Shown: in pieces, positions 40,892 through 49,095 of the stretch
How the letters are laid out: each line of letters opens with the position of its first letter
Position numbering within the stretch: position 1 is the stretch's first letter
Assembly (NCBI RefSeq): GCF_034653275.1
Contig: NZ_JAYEES010000003.1
Location: 682,001-746,000, forward strand
Direction of reading: 5' to 3'
Origin: Nitrospirillum sp034653275
GTDB lineage: Bacteria; Pseudomonadota; Alphaproteobacteria; Azospirillales; Azospirillaceae
DNA length: 64,000 nucleotides
Notes under the pieces: model-generated
What the model saw: the letters and a program-made list of their open reading frames with translations, nothing else
What the model was told of the DNA's origin: nothing
The model's database searches: none
Made by a program: the position numbers and the translations under genes

Positions 40892-41068
40892 GGCATCGGT
40901 CTCCTCTGATGCCGGCCTTGCCTAAGGCCGGACGGTGAAGGAATCCGCGACCGCGAAGGGGAGGCCGCCCGGGACCCTGGGCGGGTCGCGGGAGGGCGGC
41001 GGCGGGTAAGCCACTTGAGACCAATGATATAGGGAAGACCGGGACTTATTCCCAGACGGCCAGGGCGC

Positions 41069-41635
41069 TTATTCCCAACCGCCTAGCAGGGGGCGCATGC
41101 GCTTGCTGTCCACGTTGCGGATCTTCTGCCGGCCGTGGACATGGGTGGGCGCGGGTTCGACCGGGCCGCCGGCGCGCACCGGCCGCTCGGCGAAACGGCC
41201 CAGCGAGATCATGCGGTCGTACATGACGATGGCGGCGGCCACGGCCACGTTGACGCAGAACTTGATGGGGATCTTGATGACGTGGTCGCAGCGCGCCTGC
41301 ATGGCCGGCGACAAACTGCCGCGCTCCGGCCCCAGGACATAGGCGGCCCGCAGGGGATGGCGGAAGCTGGGCAGGTCCACCGCGTCGTCCGTCAGCTCCA
41401 CACCGACCAGGGTGCAGCCTTCCGGCAGGGTCATGGCCGAGACGCTGGGGTAGGTGTAGAGCGGGACATGGTCCTGGCCGCCCGAGGTGTCGACCCGGTT
41501 CATCTCGTCCAGGTCCAGGGCGGCGTTCACGGTGAACACAAAGCTCGCCCCGAACGCATGGCCGGAGCGCATGATGGTCCCGATGTTGCCCGACTTGCTG
41601 ATCCCCTCGGCGCCCAGGGCGAAATATCCGCGCAT
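41069..41635 (-). CDS. SpoU/TrmH-family RNA 2'-O-methyltransferase
   Basis: The 188-residue protein has the SPOUT knot motifs: GNIGTIMRSGHAFGA (motif 1), YVLGPERGSLSPAM (motif 2) and FCVNVAVAAAIVMYDRM (motif 3), which form the SAM-binding trefoil knot. The target is probably tRNA or rRNA ribose. The ATG at 41635 has AAGG upstream and starts at the family core; the longer frame from 41746 is mostly non-conserved. The last codons (GWE, stop) lie in a short duplication (two TTATTCCCA copies, 23 bp apart). It is divergent from the asparaginase gene. Confidence 0.88.
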   Translation of the reverse strand: MRGYFALGAEGISKSGNIGTIMRSGHAFGASFVFTVNAALDLDEMNRVDTSGGQDHVPLYTYPSVSAMTLPEGCTLVGVELTDDAVDLPSFRHPLRAAYVLGPERGSLSPAMQARCDHVIKIPIKFCVNVAVAAAIVMYDRMISLGRFAERPVRAGGPVEPAPTHVHGRQKIRNVDSKRMRPLLGGWE

Positions 41636-41763
41636 GTCGCGCACCTTGCACAAGGCAAGCCGCTTGGGCAAGGTTCCAGCCCCCCGGGAAACAGGATTGC
41701 AGTCATGCCCCGGCCGGGGGAGAACGCGGACATCAACGAACCCCAAGGGCGGAGCGCCTGGTC

Positions 41764-42885
41764 ATGCACGACCACGACGACCATGATCACCACCACGGCG
41801 ACGGCTGCTGCGGCCATGACCACCAGCCCGCCCCCCAAGGCCAGGCGACCGTGCGCCAGGTGGACATCCCCGACCGTTCCGACGCCCCCATCCTGGTGGA
41901 GGTGACGCGCGGATCGATGGTGGAATCCCGGCATCGCGGTCGCGTGGTCGTCGTCGACGCCGGTGCCCGCGTGGTGGCCCACTGGGGCGACGTGGACGGC
42001 CTGGTCTATCCCCGCTCCTCCAACAAGGCGCTGCAGGCCATTCCCCTGATCGAAAGCGGGGCGGCCGACGCCTACGCCGTGACGGATGAGGAACTGGCCC
42101 TCGCCTGCGCCTCCCACCAGGGGGAGGCCATGCACACCGAGCGCGTGGCCGCCTGGCTGGACCGGCTGGGCCTGTCGGTGGATGACCTGGAGTGCGGCGC
42201 CCACCTGCCGACGCATGAGCCGACGGCGTCCGCCTTGCTGGCGGCGGGGCGAAAGCCGACCGCCCTGCACAACAACTGCTCCGGCAAGCACACGGGCTTC
42301 CTGGCCGTGGCCAAGCACAAGGGGGAGAAGCTGGCGGGCTATGTCCGCTATCAGCACCCGGTGCAGCAGCGCATCCTGGGTGTCATCGAGCAGGTGACGG
42401 GCCATGACCTCAGCCGCGCGCCCTGGGGTGTCGACGGCTGCTCCATCCCCACCATCGGCCTGCCCCTGGGCGCCCTGGCACTGGGCATGGCGCGGCTGGC
42501 CGACCCCGACAGCCTGCCCGACCGGCGGGCGGAGGCGGTGATGCGCCTGCGCCGCGCCTGGGGCAAGCATCCCGAGCTGGTGGGCGGCACCGGCAACTTC
42601 GACACCGAGGTGATGCGCGCCGCCAAGTCGGCCGTGCTGCTGAAGTCGGGGGCGGAGGGCGTGTGCTGCGCCGTGCTGCCGGAACACGGGCTGGGCATCG
42701 CGCTGAAGATCGAGGACGGGGCGCCCCGCGCCGCTGGCCCCGCCATGGCGGCGGTGCTGAAGCGCCTGGGCGTGCTGCCCGACACGGTGTGGGACGGCGT
42801 GGCCACCCTGGCCGTCGCCCCCGTCATCAGCCGCAAGGGCGAGACCGTCGGCGAGATCCGTCCCACCGCGGCGGCGGCGGGGTGA
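41764..42885 (+). CDS. L-asparaginase (Rhizobium etli ReAV type) with His-rich N-terminus
   Basis: This enzyme hydrolyses L-asparagine to aspartate and ammonia. It belongs to the thermolabile rhizobial class rather than the bacterial type I/II fold. It has the catalytic S85-x-x-K88 (YPRSSNKALQAIPLIESGAA) and the metal-site CSGKHTGFLAV stretch, plus VDGCSIPTIGLPL and GGTGNFDTEVM. The first 20 residues contain eleven acidic or His positions and two Cys (HDHDDHDHHHG...CCGHDH), absent from typical members, which look like a metal-binding tail. It is convergent with amtB across a shared hairpin terminator; both genes concern ammonia. Confidence 0.88.
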   Translation: MHDHDDHDHHHGDGCCGHDHQPAPQGQATVRQVDIPDRSDAPILVEVTRGSMVESRHRGRVVVVDAGARVVAHWGDVDGLVYPRSSNKALQAIPLIESGAADAYAVTDEELALACASHQGEAMHTERVAAWLDRLGLSVDDLECGAHLPTHEPTASALLAAGRKPTALHNNCSGKHTGFLAVAKHKGEKLAGYVRYQHPVQQRILGVIEQVTGHDLSRAPWGVDGCSIPTIGLPLGALALGMARLADPDSLPDRRAEAVMRLRRAWGKHPELVGGTGNFDTEVMRAAKSAVLLKSGAEGVCCAVLPEHGLGIALKIEDGAPRAAGPAMAAVLKRLGVLPDTVWDGVATLAVAPVISRKGETVGEIRPTAAAAG

Positions 42886-42911
42886 CCGCCCCCTGATTGA
42901 TGCGCAAATGA

Positions 42912-42945
42912 AAACCGCCGCCGAGGTCGCCCCCGGCGGCGGTTT
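42912..42945. terminator. Bidirectional terminator between asparaginase and amtB
   Basis: The stem AAACCGCCGCCG (42912-42923) pairs with CGGCGGCGGTTT (42934-42945). The A-rich left and T-rich right flanks allow termination in both directions. It is placed between the two convergent genes. Confidence 0.85.
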
Positions 42946-42970
42946 CCGTTTTGGGCTGCCCCGCCCATTT

Positions 42971-44365
42971 TTAGTGGATCGACTCGCCGTGCAGGGCGAT
43001 GTCCAGGCCGTCGCGCTCAATGTCCTCATCGACGCGCAGGCCAATCACCAGGTCGATGATCTTCAGCAGGATGAAGGTGATGACGGCGCACCACACGACG
43101 GTGAAGCCCACACCCTCCAGCTGGGTCAGCACCTGGCCCACGTTGCCTTCGATCAGGCCCAGCTTGGCGGCGGGATCGTCCTTCAGCGTGGCGGCGAAGG
43201 CGCCCTCGCTGTTGGCGATGGACATCTTGGCGAACACGCCGGTCAGGATGGCGCCCACGATGCCGCCGATGCCGTGCACGCCGAAGGCGTCCAGGCTGTC
43301 GTCATAGCCCAGGGCCTTCTTCAGCGAGGTGGCGGTGAAGAAGCAGATGACGCCGGCGGCGATGCCGATGGCGAAGGCGCCGACGGTGTCGACGAAGCCG
43401 GCGGCCGGGGTGATGGCCACCAGGCCAGCCACGGCGCCCGAGATGATGCCCAGGACCGAGGGCTTGCCCTTCAGGGCCCATTCCACGAACACCCAGGCCA
43501 GGGCCGCAGCACCCGTGGCCACCTGGGTCACGGTCATGGCCATGCCCGCGCGCGGACCGGCCGTCAGGGCCGAGCCGGCGTTGAAGCCGAACCAGCCCAC
43601 CCACAGCAGCGAGGCGCCGATGAGGCTAAGCACCAGGTTATGCGGGCTGAAGTCGGCGTTGGGGTAACCCTTGCGCTTGCCGATGACCAGGCAGGCCACC
43701 AGGCCGGCGATGCCGGCGTTGATGTGCACGACCGTGCCGCCGGCGAAGTCCAGCACGCCCAGCTTGGCCATGAAGCCGTTGGGATGCCACACCGTGTGGG
43801 CGACGGGGGCGTAGACCAGCAGCGACCACAGCGTGATGAAGATCAGCATGGCGGAGAACTTCATGCGATCGGCGAAGGCGCCGGTGATGAGCGCCGGCGT
43901 GATGATCGCGAAGGTCATCTGGTACATCATGAACACCGGCTCCGGGATCGTCGGGGCCAGGGCGTGGGTGCCGGTCGGGTCCATGCCCGCCAGCAGCACA
44001 CGGCTGAAGCCGCCGATGAATTCCTTGGCGTCGGCGGCGTCGCTGGCGGCGGTGAAGGACAGGCTGTAGCCCACCAGCGCCCAGATGACCGTGACCAGGC
44101 AGGTGATGGTGAAGCTCTGCATCACCATGGCCAGCACGTTGAACTTGCGCACCATGCCGCCGTAGAACAGCGCCAGGCCGGGGATGGTCATCATCAGCAC
44201 CAGGGCGGTGGACATCAGCATCCACGCCGTGTCGCCACCGTTGATGGTGGGGGCCGTCGCGGCCGCGGCGGGGGCCGCCGCATCCTGCGCCATGGCCAGC
44301 GCGGGCAGGCCCGCCGCCAGCGCCACCGCGCCCAGTCCCAGGAAACGCCTACCCATACCGCTCAT
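42971..44365 (-). CDS. amtB: Ammonium transporter AmtB
   Basis: AmtB conducts ammonia across the inner membrane as a trimer. The 464-residue protein has a signal-like first helix followed by 11 membrane segments. The conserved pore and family features are present: NGGDTAWMLMSTALVLMMTIPGLALFYGGMVRKFNVL, DFAGGTVVHINAGIAGLV (pore His), DAFGVHGIGGIVGAILTG (second pore His). The ATG at 44365 follows a GGGGTGTGGG stretch; earlier in-frame starts are possible. A glnK gene normally sits upstream of amtB, but none is present here. Confidence 0.93.
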   Translation of the reverse strand: MSGMGRRFLGLGAVALAAGLPALAMAQDAAAPAAAATAPTINGGDTAWMLMSTALVLMMTIPGLALFYGGMVRKFNVLAMVMQSFTITCLVTVIWALVGYSLSFTAASDAADAKEFIGGFSRVLLAGMDPTGTHALAPTIPEPVFMMYQMTFAIITPALITGAFADRMKFSAMLIFITLWSLLVYAPVAHTVWHPNGFMAKLGVLDFAGGTVVHINAGIAGLVACLVIGKRKGYPNADFSPHNLVLSLIGASLLWVGWFGFNAGSALTAGPRAGMAMTVTQVATGAAALAWVFVEWALKGKPSVLGIISGAVAGLVAITPAAGFVDTVGAFAIGIAAGVICFFTATSLKKALGYDDSLDAFGVHGIGGIVGAILTGVFAKMSIANSEGAFAATLKDDPAAKLGLIEGNVGQVLTQLEGVGFTVVWCAVITFILLKIIDLVIGLRVDEDIERDGLDIALHGESIH

Positions 44366-44874
44366 CCCACACCCCATTCCCAGCATCCATTCCCAGGCGC
44401 CGCCGGCGGCAGGGACCGTCACCGGCCCTGGTCCGCCGGCCATCCGCGAACCCGCGTCCCGAAAAGCGCGCCGCCCCCTCTTTCAAACTTCGTGCCGCGA
44501 TACATCCGGTCGCGGTCCGGGGCCTTGGCCCCTGAGGGGATGCCAATGGGTGATTATTTTGTGGGCGGAATTCGGGAAATCGGAAGGGTGCAATGCCGTG
44601 CACGCCCAAAGAACAGGCGGATTTTCATCAAAAATGGGGACGGTATGGCAGAATGGTCAGGGACTTAGCGCCACACGTCATCAAATATCAGTGCCATTGG
44701 CGGCAAACTGTGCGGGAGTTGCCTAATTTTTGGGCTGTGCGGTCTCTCCCTTCGATTGGGGGGCCTCAAAAGCAGTAACGCCGGCGCCACCCCCTCGCCA
44801 CCCCGGAACAGGGCGGAAGGGGCGGGCGCCGGCGCCACCAAAAAACTCTCAATCGGCCGTGAGGAAGGCGCCGA
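44366..44874. other. 509-bp upstream region of amtB, no supported gene
   Basis: This is the region where glnK would be expected. No PII-like frame is present on either strand. A weak sigma-54-like -24 element (TGGCAC) followed by a poor -12 element lies at 44696-44681 on the minus strand, 316 bp before amtB; it is not convincing. The right part (44800-44860) is a GC-rich GGCGCC-containing inverted stretch near the stop of the small acidic protein gene. Confidence 0.45.
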
Positions 44875-45114
44875 TTATTCCTCTTCCTCGTCGGCGTCCT
44901 GCTCGATCTGGTTGGCCAGGTCGTGCAGCATGTCCACCACGTCCTGGTGGGTGGTCTCTTCCACCGCCTGGTTGACGGCCACTTCGATCATGGCGACCGC
45001 GACATAGGCGGCCAGGGGGCCGGCCTCCTTGAGCGCCGCCTCAAGATGCTTTTCCGCGACGCTCAGCGCCTTCTCGAACAGGGCTTCCGCGGTGGAGTTG
45101 TTGGTGTCGCTCAT
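44875..45114 (-). CDS. Small acidic protein of unknown function
   Basis: The 79-residue protein is mostly helical by sequence: NSTAEALFEKALSVAEKHLEAALKEAGPLAAYVAVAMIEVAVNQAVEETT, followed by HQDVVDMLHDLANQIEQDADEEEE. It has a strongly acidic C-terminal tail, no signal peptide and no cysteines. The codon pattern and the good start context support a real gene. I do not recognise its family. It stands alone between amtB and the thioesterase gene, divergent from the latter. Confidence 0.7.
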   Translation of the reverse strand: MSDTNNSTAEALFEKALSVAEKHLEAALKEAGPLAAYVAVAMIEVAVNQAVEETTHQDVVDMLHDLANQIEQDADEEEE

Positions 45115-45271
45115 GGCAGACCTTCACTGTGATAATAGGGGTGTATGGGTCAGATGATGGGCAGCTATAGCACCCTTGCCGGGTGTCGTCACGCCGCCCC
45201 GCTTGCCAAAACCCGTTCCATACCCCTAATCCCTGGGGCAAACGCCGCCCCGTCACAGGAACTTAACGCCC

Positions 45272-45739
45272 GTGTCCGTCCCCACCCCGTTTCCGCCAGC
45301 CTCCAGCGACGCGGCCGAACCACCCTTCGACCTGGCCGACGCCGGCAGCTATCGCTTCTGGACGGATGAGCACGTGCGCTTCAACGACCTGGACCCGGTG
45401 GGCCATGTCAACAACAACGCCTTCGGGGTCTATTTCGAATCGGGCCGCGTGGCGCTGCACCAGGCCCTGCGCGGCCGGGCGCGCTTCGACCGCCACGCCA
45501 TCGTGATGCGCAAGATCACCCTCGATTACCTGGTGGAGATCACCTACCCCAACGCCGTGCGCATCGGCACCCGTCTGGTGCGCCTGGGCCGTACGTCGTG
45601 GACGACGGGCAGCGGCCTGTTCGTCGGCGGCCGTTGCCACGCCACCGCCCTGTCCGTCTCCGTCCTGGTGGATGTCGACGGGCACCGCCCCACGCCCATT
45701 CCCGACGACCTGCGCCCTGTCATGGAGAGCTTCCTGTGA
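45272..45739 (+). CDS. Acyl-CoA thioesterase, 4HBT hot-dog fold
   Basis: The 155-residue protein has a single hot-dog domain with the catalytic block VRFNDLDPVGHVNNNAFGVYFESGRVAL. In this family (YbgC / 4-hydroxybenzoyl-CoA thioesterase type) the Asp and the HVNN segment form the active site. The start is a GTG preceded by AGGAACTTAACGCCC. Its TGA overlaps the GTG of the RNA methyltransferase gene (GTGA), so both are coupled. Substrate acyl chain is unknown. Confidence 0.88.
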   Translation: MSVPTPFPPASSDAAEPPFDLADAGSYRFWTDEHVRFNDLDPVGHVNNNAFGVYFESGRVALHQALRGRARFDRHAIVMRKITLDYLVEITYPNAVRIGTRLVRLGRTSWTTGSGLFVGGRCHATALSVSVLVDVDGHRPTPIPDDLRPVMESFL

Positions 45740-47172
45740 GCCGCCGTTCCGCCCCCGGGCCTACCCCCACGCGCGGCAAGCCATCCGCCGGCGGCCGCCA
45801 TCAGCCCCGCCGTCCCGGCCGGACCCCCGCCGCCCATCCGCCGGTGGAACCCCCGACCAGCGGCCCCATCGAGATCACGGTGGAAAGCGTGGGCGCCCTG
45901 GGCGACGGCGTGGCCCACTGGCAGGAACCCTACGGCCCGAACCATCGCCTGTTCGTGCCCCAGACCCTGGTGGGCGACCGGCTGATGGTGCGCTTCGCCC
46001 AGCAGCGGGGCGAGGGCTGGCTGGTTGAACCGGTATCGCTGCTGGCCGAGGGGCCGGGCCGGGCCGATCCCGCCTGCCGCCACTTCGGCATCTGCGGCGG
46101 CTGCACCCTGCAGCATATGGACGCCGACACCTACGGCGCCTGGAAGGTGGAGCAGCTGCGCCACGCCTTGTCCCGCGCCGGCATCAACAATCTACCGCTG
46201 GCGGCGTCTGGGGCCCCATTGGTGCGCACGCCGCCCCATGCCCGTCGCCGCGCCGTGCTGGCCGCCGCCCGCCGGGGCCGCCGCCTGTGGCTGGGCTTCA
46301 ATGAGCGCGCCAGCCACCGCCTGGTGGATATCGAGGAATGCGCCGTGCTGGCGCCGCGCCTGATGGCGCTGGTGGCCCCCTTGCGCACCCTGCTGCTGGA
46401 GCTGCTGCCGGACGAGCACACGCTGGACGTGGCGCTGACCCTGCTGGACGATGGGCCGGACGTCCTGCTGGTGGGTCTGCCGCAGCCCGACCTGAACGCC
46501 CTGGAAAGGCTGGGCGCCTTCGCCGAGGCGCATGACCTGGCCCGCCTCTCCTGGTCCAAGCGGCCGGGCGCGCCGGCGGAGCCCATCGCCCTGCGCCGCA
46601 CCGGCGTGGTGCGCTTCGGCCCGGTGGCGGTGTCGCCGGCCGCCGGTTCCTTCCTGCAGGCCAGCGCCGAGGGTGAGGCCGCGCTGGTGGCGGAGGCCTT
46701 GGCCGGCGCCAAGGGGGCCCTGTCACAGGAAAGAGGGGGCCGGGTGGCCGATCTGTTCGCCGGCAGCGGCACCCTGACCTTCCCCCTGTCAACGCTGGGC
46801 CCCGTGCACGCGGTGGAGGGGGATGGCGTGGCCATCACGGCGCTGGAGGCGGCGGCCCGTGTCGCCACCGGCGCCCATCCCGTGACGGTGGAACGCCGCG
46901 ACCTGTTCAAGGAACCGCTGTCGCCGGCGGAATTGTCGGCCTACCAGGCGGTGGTTTTCGACCCACCGCGCGCCGGGGCCGCGTCCCAGGCGGCCGCGCT
47001 GGCGGCGTCCAGTGTGCCGGTGGTGGTCGCCATCTCCTGCAACCCGGTCAGCTTCGCCCGCGACGCCGCCCTTCTGCTGGGTGGCGGCTATGTCCTGGAA
47101 CGGCTGGTGCCGGTGGACCAGTTCCTCTGGTCCCCCCATCTGGAGGTCGCGGCCCGCTTCCGCCGGCCGTGA
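45736..47172 (+). CDS. TrmA/RlmD-family 5-methyluridine RNA methyltransferase
   Basis: The enzyme transfers a methyl group to C5 of uridine in rRNA or tRNA. The 478-residue protein has a TRAM domain (ITVESVGALGDGVAHWQ...LFVPQTLVGDRLMV) and an iron-sulfur motif CRHFGICGGCTLQH. The methyltransferase domain carries VADLFAGSGTLTFPLS, the VFDPPRAGA block and the catalytic ISCNPVSFARDA. The first 45 residues are basic and low complexity. The Fe-S motif and length fit RlmC/RlmD-like 23S rRNA enzymes, but the exact site cannot be read off. It overlaps the thioesterase gene (GTGA). Confidence 0.9.
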   Translation: MSRRSAPGPTPTRGKPSAGGRHQPRRPGRTPAAHPPVEPPTSGPIEITVESVGALGDGVAHWQEPYGPNHRLFVPQTLVGDRLMVRFAQQRGEGWLVEPVSLLAEGPGRADPACRHFGICGGCTLQHMDADTYGAWKVEQLRHALSRAGINNLPLAASGAPLVRTPPHARRRAVLAAARRGRRLWLGFNERASHRLVDIEECAVLAPRLMALVAPLRTLLLELLPDEHTLDVALTLLDDGPDVLLVGLPQPDLNALERLGAFAEAHDLARLSWSKRPGAPAEPIALRRTGVVRFGPVAVSPAAGSFLQASAEGEAALVAEALAGAKGALSQERGGRVADLFAGSGTLTFPLSTLGPVHAVEGDGVAITALEAAARVATGAHPVTVERRDLFKEPLSPAELSAYQAVVFDPPRAGAASQAAALAASSVPVVVAISCNPVSFARDAALLLGGGYVLERLVPVDQFLWSPHLEVAARFRRP

Positions 47173-47310
47173 TGGAGGGGGCGGCGTGACCCGTCTGCCG
47201 CAGTGGCGCCAAAGGTGACGTGGCCGGCCGGTGCGGCCGTGCGGGGGCGGCGATGACGTGCTATAACCGCTCCCCCGTTGGCGCAATCCAGAAGCGAGTC
47301 CGTCAGTCCC

Positions 47311-47502
47311 ATGAGCAAGGCGCTTGAGATCCTGAAGTCCTACGCCCCGGCCACGGTGGCGGAGGAAAACGTGCTGAACGATATCCTGGACCGGCTGGGC
47401 CGCCGGACGCTGGACGCCGACACCGCCGTCGAACAGATCATCGACCGCCTGGACTGGCCGCTGGACCGTGCCGCCGCCGAGGTGGATGCGTATTTAGAGT
47501 AG
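47311..47502 (+). CDS. Small protein of unknown function
   Basis: This 63-residue protein (MSKALEILKSYAPATVAEENVLNDILDRLGRRTLDADTAVEQIIDRLDWPLDRAAAEVDAYLE) is given by position only for its middle part; it is acidic, helical, and has no cysteines or signal peptide. The codon pattern is coding-like. A further in-frame ATP-free upstream start at 47278 adds only polar residues. It follows the methyltransferase gene by 138 bp and is followed by the repeat at 47517. I do not recognise its family. Confidence 0.6.
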   Translation: MSKALEILKSYAPATVAEENVLNDILDRLGRRTLDADTAVEQIIDRLDWPLDRAAAEVDAYLE

Positions 47503-47516
47503 CCCCTCAGACGGCG

Positions 47517-47700
47517 GGCGGGCCCATCCGGGCCCTTGGCCTCATCCTCAGTTCCCAGTCCGCGTCGCTCCCCGGAAACTTCCGGCGGACGCGGTCGCGT
47601 CCTTGTCGCTTCGTCGCACCTCGGCTGAGTAGGGCGTAAGAGCAGTTCCGCCTGGAACTGGGCTGGGACGCGACCGCGTCCGCCGGCGCCTGAGGCGACC
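47517..47700. repeat. Composite intergenic hairpin repeat, like the one at 1623
   Basis: The left part (47517-47616) matches 1623-1720 closely. A palindrome CAGTTCC-GCCT-GGAACTG stands at 47643-47660, as at 1775. The right part has hairpin A with stem GACGCG/CGCGTC in place of GGCCCC/GGGGCC elsewhere, and ends CGCCTGAGGCGACCGAA. It fills the gap between the small protein and nadQ-like genes. Confidence 0.7.
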
Positions 47701-47709
47701 GAATACGCA

Positions 47710-48813
47710 TTACTCGGTAATGCGTATGGTGGGCAGTCCGACCCCGGCGGCGGCGCGTTCGCGCAGGATTTCGCGGCGGAAGCGGTAGAGTTCCGCCGGA
47801 CGGCCGCCGGTGCGGACCTCCAGGGCGCCCGTGGCTTCCACCAGGCCGCCGGCGATCAGCAGGCGGCGGAAGTTCTGCTTGTGCAGGCGCACGCCGGACA
47901 GCGCCTCCACCAGGCGCTGTAGCTGGAACAGGGTGAACTGCGGCGGCAGCAGGTCGAACACCACCGGCCGGTATTTCAGCTTGCCCCGCACCCGCCCCAG
48001 CGCCGCCGCCAGGATGCGGCGGTTGTCCTGGGCCATGGGGATGCCGGTGGCGGCCAGCGCCTCGGGCTGCGTCGGGCCGGACCACAGGCCGGCCACGTCG
48101 GCCGGCAGCTTGCCGTTCTGCGCCAAGCGGGCCAGCACGGCGCGGTCGCGCGGCGCCTCCGCCACCAACCCGGCCTCGTACAGCAGTTCATACCGCTCCA
48201 GCACCCGTTCATAGTCCCAGGCGTCATCGTCGCGGCTGAAGGTGGTGTGCACCCGGTCGCGGCGCGCGGCGGCCAATTCCGGATCATGGTCGGCCCAGCG
48301 CTCCAGCGCCGGCAGCAGGGTGCGGGCGATCATGGCCGGCCGGCCGTCGCGCCAATCCTCCCATGGGAAATAGCTGTACCAGTCGTGCCACTCGGCGGCA
48401 CCCGAGCCCGACAACGGCGCCTCGCGCGTCAGGGCGATGTAGCCGACGGAGACGACGCGCGGCTCCCCATCCACCTCGCGCAGGTCGCGATAGCGGTCGC
48501 CGAAGGTGTAGAGCTGCTCGACATAGCCCAGGGGCAGGCCCGTCAGCTCCGTCACCCAGCGGCGCAGGCCTTGTTCCAGGGTGCGGTGGCGTTCCGGCGC
48601 GAAGGGGCCGAAGGGCAGGGCGTCCCAGTCGCCGCTGGCCTGCTGCTGCGGCGTCGCCAGGTCATGGGTCAGGCGGCGCACCACCAGCACGCGCGGCACC
48701 TCCCGCGTCACCGCCACGATCACGGCGGTGAGGCCGATGGAGGCGCGCTCGCCCATGGGCTGCGAGATGGGCTGCTGGCCGGGCTGGGGCTGAGGGGCCT
48801 GGGCGCTGGTCAC
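47710..48813 (-). CDS. nadQ: NadQ-like NAD-biosynthesis regulator (Nudix-related)
   Basis: The 367-residue protein resembles the alphaproteobacterial Nudix-related regulator family (COG4111, NadQ) that controls NAD synthesis genes. The N-terminal half is a Nudix-like domain (GLTAVIVAVTREVPRVLVVRRL, DWDALPFGPFAPERHRTLEQGLRRWV) without the full catalytic Nudix box. The C-terminal half is a winged-helix region (LPPQFTLFQLQRLVEALSGVRLHKQNFRRLLIAGGLVEATG). The GTG at 48813 has GGGAG four bases upstream. It is divergent from the NAD-dependent glutamate dehydrogenase gene; an inverted repeat lies in the shared gap. Confidence 0.8.
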   Translation of the reverse strand: MTSAQAPQPQPGQQPISQPMGERASIGLTAVIVAVTREVPRVLVVRRLTHDLATPQQQASGDWDALPFGPFAPERHRTLEQGLRRWVTELTGLPLGYVEQLYTFGDRYRDLREVDGEPRVVSVGYIALTREAPLSGSGAAEWHDWYSYFPWEDWRDGRPAMIARTLLPALERWADHDPELAAARRDRVHTTFSRDDDAWDYERVLERYELLYEAGLVAEAPRDRAVLARLAQNGKLPADVAGLWSGPTQPEALAATGIPMAQDNRRILAAALGRVRGKLKYRPVVFDLLPPQFTLFQLQRLVEALSGVRLHKQNFRRLLIAGGLVEATGALEVRTGGRPAELYRFRREILRERAAAGVGLPTIRITE

Positions 48814-48948
48814 GAGTCTCCCGCCAAATCTGTTTTCTGGGCACCTTTTCCGGGCCCGGGGCGGAGGCCCGTCCCGGGGCGCGACAGAATGTGTTGTCCG
48901 AGACGCTTTTGACAGCAAGAGAAAGTTCACGGGCACCTGTTAAAAGAC

Positions 48949-48966
48949 GACAATCTGCTTATTGTC
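48949..48966. promoter_or_regulatory. Inverted repeat between nadQ-like and gdh
   Basis: GACAAT-CTGCTT-ATTGTC is a perfect 6-bp inverted repeat with 6-bp spacing. It lies in the 282-bp gap between the divergent regulator and gdh. It is a candidate operator; no experimental basis. Confidence 0.5.
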
Positions 48967-49095
48967 CTAGGCGGCAGGATGCCGCTTCGTTTCCCCACCA
49001 CGATTTGCCTATGGTAGGCCCCGCGAATTAACGGGCCGGCCGCCGTGTGGGAACCACATGTCGTGAGAGAAGGTCCGACTTCGGGAGAGAGACCC

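Noticed and set aside
44681..44696. Sigma-54-like promoter before amtB (TGGCACTGATATTTGA on the minus strand)
   Set aside because: The -24 part fits, but the -12 part lacks the GC dinucleotide at the required spacing, and it lies 316 bp from the start codon.
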